Positions 61,647-64,000 of a DNA stretch of 64,000 bases are shown one piece after another (the first letter of the stretch is position 1; each line of letters opens with the position of its first letter). The DNA comes from Ancylomarina sp. 16SWW S1-10-2. Lineage in GTDB: Bacteria > Bacteroidota > Bacteroidia > Bacteroidales > Marinifilaceae. The stretch is taken from positions 1 to 64,000 of the forward strand of contig NZ_SADB01000015.1 in assembly GCF_009669305.1 (NCBI RefSeq), given 5' to 3'. The position numbers and the translations under genes are program-made. The notes beneath the pieces are model-generated. The model was not told the origin of the DNA. It ran no database searches and saw only the letters and a program-made list of their open reading frames with translations.

Positions 61647-63854
61647 TTAATTTCCAAGTTCTAGCTGATTCTTAACAAGCTCATAATACCTGCCTTTCAG
61701 CTTCGTTAAATCATCATGGTTACCATGCTCAACGATTTGTCCTTTTTCGAGTACAATAATTTTATCCGCATTGCGAACCGTACTTAAACGATGAGCGACA
61801 ACCACAACAGTTCTTCCTTGATTAAATTCATTAAGATTCTCCATAATAGCTCTTTCATTATTAGCATCAAGAGAATTGGTTGCTTCATCGAAAAATAAGA
61901 ATTCTGGATCTTTATAAACTGCGCGTGCAATCAGTATTCTTTGCTTTTGTCCCTGGCTCAAACCATGACCACTCGCTCCAATTTTTGTATTGTATCGCAA
62001 AGGTAAACTATCAATAAATTCATGAATGCATGCTACCTGAACAGCATAAAGCAGACGTTTTTTATCTATTACCTCATCACCAACTGCAATATTTTTAGCA
62101 ATGGTATCTGAGAAGATAAAACCATCTTGCATTACGACACCACAATTCTGACGCCACATGGCTGCGCTATAATTTTGAATAGAAATACCGCCTAAATTGA
62201 TTTTCCCCTTCGTTGCAGGATAAAACCCTAGCATAAGCTTTATTAAAGTCGTTTTTCCAGAACCTGAAGCACCAACTATAGCAGTCGTTTTCCCTTTAGC
62301 AACATTCAAATCAACTTCATTAAGCACCATCTCAGAGTGAGGTCCTTCGTATTGAAAACAGACTTTCTCAATATGAATCGATTTATCCTCAGGTAATTCA
62401 ATTAACTTTTCATCCTTATCCGATTCCTCGTCTTCCATTTCGTGAATCTCACCCAATCGCTCTAGAGAAATTTTAGCATCTTGCCATGAATGAATAAATT
62501 GAACCAAATTATCGATAGGAGAATTCAACTGACCAAGAATATACTGAACAGCCAGCATCATACCCAAAGTCATGCTACCATTTACAACTGCTTGTGCAGC
62601 TAAAAAGGTGATAACAATATTCTTTGTTTCGTTAAAAAACACAGAACCTGATACTTGGTACTGATTCAATGCCAAGCCCTTGGTACGTACCTTAAAAAGT
62701 TCGGCCTGAATATTCTCCCACTCCCAACGCTTTTGCTTTTCGCAATTATTCAATTTAATTTCCTGCATCCCAGTAATCAATTGAATTAGCGAATTTTGAT
62801 TGCTTGACATTTGTGCAAAACTTTTGCCATCGAGTTCGCGACGCCTCTTAAGAAAAAGGTTAATCCAGATGATATAGAGTGATGACCCCAAAACAAATAC
62901 ACCGAAGATAGTCATATCATATATCGCTAATACAATTCCAAAAATCACCAAGTTCACCATAGAGAACAGAATGTTCAGGGTAGATGATGTGAGGAAATTC
63001 TCGATACGCGTATGGTCTTGTATACGCTGCAAAAGGTCACCAATCATCTTAATGTCGAAGAAACCAATGGGTAGCTTCATCAACTTGATTAGGAAGTCGG
63101 AAATTAGGGAAATATTGATGCGGGTTGATATGTGTAAGAGTATCCAGGAACGAATAAACTCAACAGAAATACGCGATATAAACAGTACCAACTGAGCAAC
63201 TAAAACCAAGGTAATGAAACTCAAGTTTTGTGTATTTATACCAATATCGACAACCGATTGGGTTAAGAATGGAAAAATAAGCTGCAGCATACTTCCGAAA
63301 AGCATGCCCAAAAACAACTGGAAAAGAAATTTTTTGTAGGGTTTAAGGTAACGCAGAAGAAAGGCTACACTCTGTTTCTTTTTGTCACTCTCGTCCTTGG
63401 TCTTATAAAAATCAGGCGTTGGTTCCAGCAGCAAACACAGGCCTTTTAACTCTCCCTCTACTTTGGTCGATGCCCATGATTTTAGAAACTCCTCTTTCGT
63501 GAATTTAAGCATTCCCGATGCTGGATCTGCCACATACACCGTCGTCTTCTTATTCTTGGTTTCTATTTTATGAACCACAACAAAATGCGCTTGGTTCCAA
63601 TGACAAATAGCAGGCAAAGTGGCTTGTTCTGCTAACTGCTGAAAGGTGATTCGCACTCCCATACTCCGAAAACCTATACTCTCAGCGGCATCAGCAATAC
63701 CCATCATCGACACACCTTCGCGAGTAATATAGGACTTATCGCGCAGCGATTGCAGGCTGTAGGTTTTACCGTAAAACTTCGATATCATGCGCAGACAGGT
63801 AGGTCCGCAGTCCATGGCATCGAGTTGTCGAAAGTGGGGGAATTTCTTTTTCAA
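61647..63854 (-). CDS. peptidase-containing ABC exporter (C39 type)
   Basis: A 735-residue PCAT-type exporter, which cuts a double-glycine leader from a peptide and secretes it. The N-terminal C39 Cys protease has Q10, C16 ('LDAMDCGPTCL'), H90 ('NQAHFVVVHK') and D110 ('VADPASG'), a complete catalytic set. Six transmembrane helices follow (about 170-455). The ATPase has Walker A 'GASGSGKTTLIK', signature 'LSQGQKQRILIARA' and Walker B 'FLFFDEATNSLD'. The start is at the C39 domain and matches the family. Its HlyD partner is downstream. No precursor peptide with a GG leader is visible inside the window. Confidence 0.95.
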   Translation of the reverse strand: MKKKFPHFRQLDAMDCGPTCLRMISKFYGKTYSLQSLRDKSYITREGVSMMGIADAAESIGFRSMGVRITFQQLAEQATLPAICHWNQAHFVVVHKIETKNKKTTVYVADPASGMLKFTKEEFLKSWASTKVEGELKGLCLLLEPTPDFYKTKDESDKKKQSVAFLLRYLKPYKKFLFQLFLGMLFGSMLQLIFPFLTQSVVDIGINTQNLSFITLVLVAQLVLFISRISVEFIRSWILLHISTRINISLISDFLIKLMKLPIGFFDIKMIGDLLQRIQDHTRIENFLTSSTLNILFSMVNLVIFGIVLAIYDMTIFGVFVLGSSLYIIWINLFLKRRRELDGKSFAQMSSNQNSLIQLITGMQEIKLNNCEKQKRWEWENIQAELFKVRTKGLALNQYQVSGSVFFNETKNIVITFLAAQAVVNGSMTLGMMLAVQYILGQLNSPIDNLVQFIHSWQDAKISLERLGEIHEMEDEESDKDEKLIELPEDKSIHIEKVCFQYEGPHSEMVLNEVDLNVAKGKTTAIVGASGSGKTTLIKLMLGFYPATKGKINLGGISIQNYSAAMWRQNCGVVMQDGFIFSDTIAKNIAVGDEVIDKKRLLYAVQVACIHEFIDSLPLRYNTKIGASGHGLSQGQKQRILIARAVYKDPEFLFFDEATNSLDANNERAIMENLNEFNQGRTVVVVAHRLSTVRNADKIIVLEKGQIVEHGNHDDLTKLKGRYYELVKNQLELGN

Positions 63855-64000
63855 GGCAGAGTATAGATTAGCAATAAAAATTTATGAAGCTAAAAATAAG
63901 GAAAATAAAACATAAGATTTCAAATATCTGAAAAATAAAGGTCTTATTCTCCCAACACACTAGATTCAATTTATCAACATCAGCAGTTACAATCAAATTT

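Overview
The window looks like chromosomal DNA of a low-GC marine Bacteroidota, most likely of the order Bacteroidales. A Marinifilum/Labilibaculum-type genus is a guess. The reasons are the lineage-typical families (DUF4292, DUF4175, YccF, GxxExxY, FtsX-type permeases of about 800 residues), a type IX secretion C-terminal domain, a surface-lipoprotein SDDDD signal, candidate promoters of the Bacteroidetes TAnnTTTG type, and the almost complete absence of Shine-Dalgarno sequences. I found no rRNA, tRNA, CRISPR array, transposase or integrase.

Layout. (a) 0-9.5 kb: a short MotA/TolQ/ExbB-type membrane protein; polA, whose proofreading motifs are degenerate; a degenerate HD-domain protein; queD with an ArsR-type regulator; a polyprenyl diphosphate synthase; an orphan PAS histidine kinase; deoC. 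(b) 9.7-21.3 kb: an accessory block with a B12-riboswitch-controlled TonB receptor and surface-lipoprotein cobaltochelatase, then a 2392-residue T9SS-secreted adhesin containing seven near-identical 309-bp cadherin-type repeats. (c) 21.4-29.2 kb: housekeeping genes mazG-type pyrophosphohydrolase, dtd, lplA, uvrC, ade, mnmG, with a parS-like palindrome touching the mnmG stop codon. (d) 29.4-40.7 kb: a compact minus-strand block, read in the order flippase, dut, nucleotidyltransferase, TPR, DUF4292 lipoprotein, EnvC-like, DUF4175, RsbW-like ATPase, ybeY. (e) 40.7-43.1 kb: a largely non-coding stretch around one secreted protein, with a second parS-like palindrome and an orphan bidirectional terminator. 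(f) 43.1-55.6 kb: a MacAB-like efflux cassette (adaptor, ATPase, three permeases and the tail of a lost fourth one), divergent from an NtrC-type regulator and its kinase. The intergenic region holds a good sigma-54 promoter and an upstream palindrome, so the circuit can be read from sequence. (g) 55.6-59.4 kb: YccF, an outer-membrane protein, a small unknown and a ROK kinase with an 8-bp tandem repeat upstream. (h) 59.4-63.9 kb: a C39-peptidase ABC exporter and its HlyD partner, separated by a GxxExxY (PD-(D/E)xK-like) gene followed by two 161-bp deletion derivatives of its own locus.

The strongest candidates for something undescribed are the GxxExxY repeat locus, the apparent loss of PolA proofreading, the riboswitch-controlled surface chelatase, and the gene-conversion tract and pseudogene scar in the efflux operon. 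All family assignments come from reading the sequence; no database search was run.
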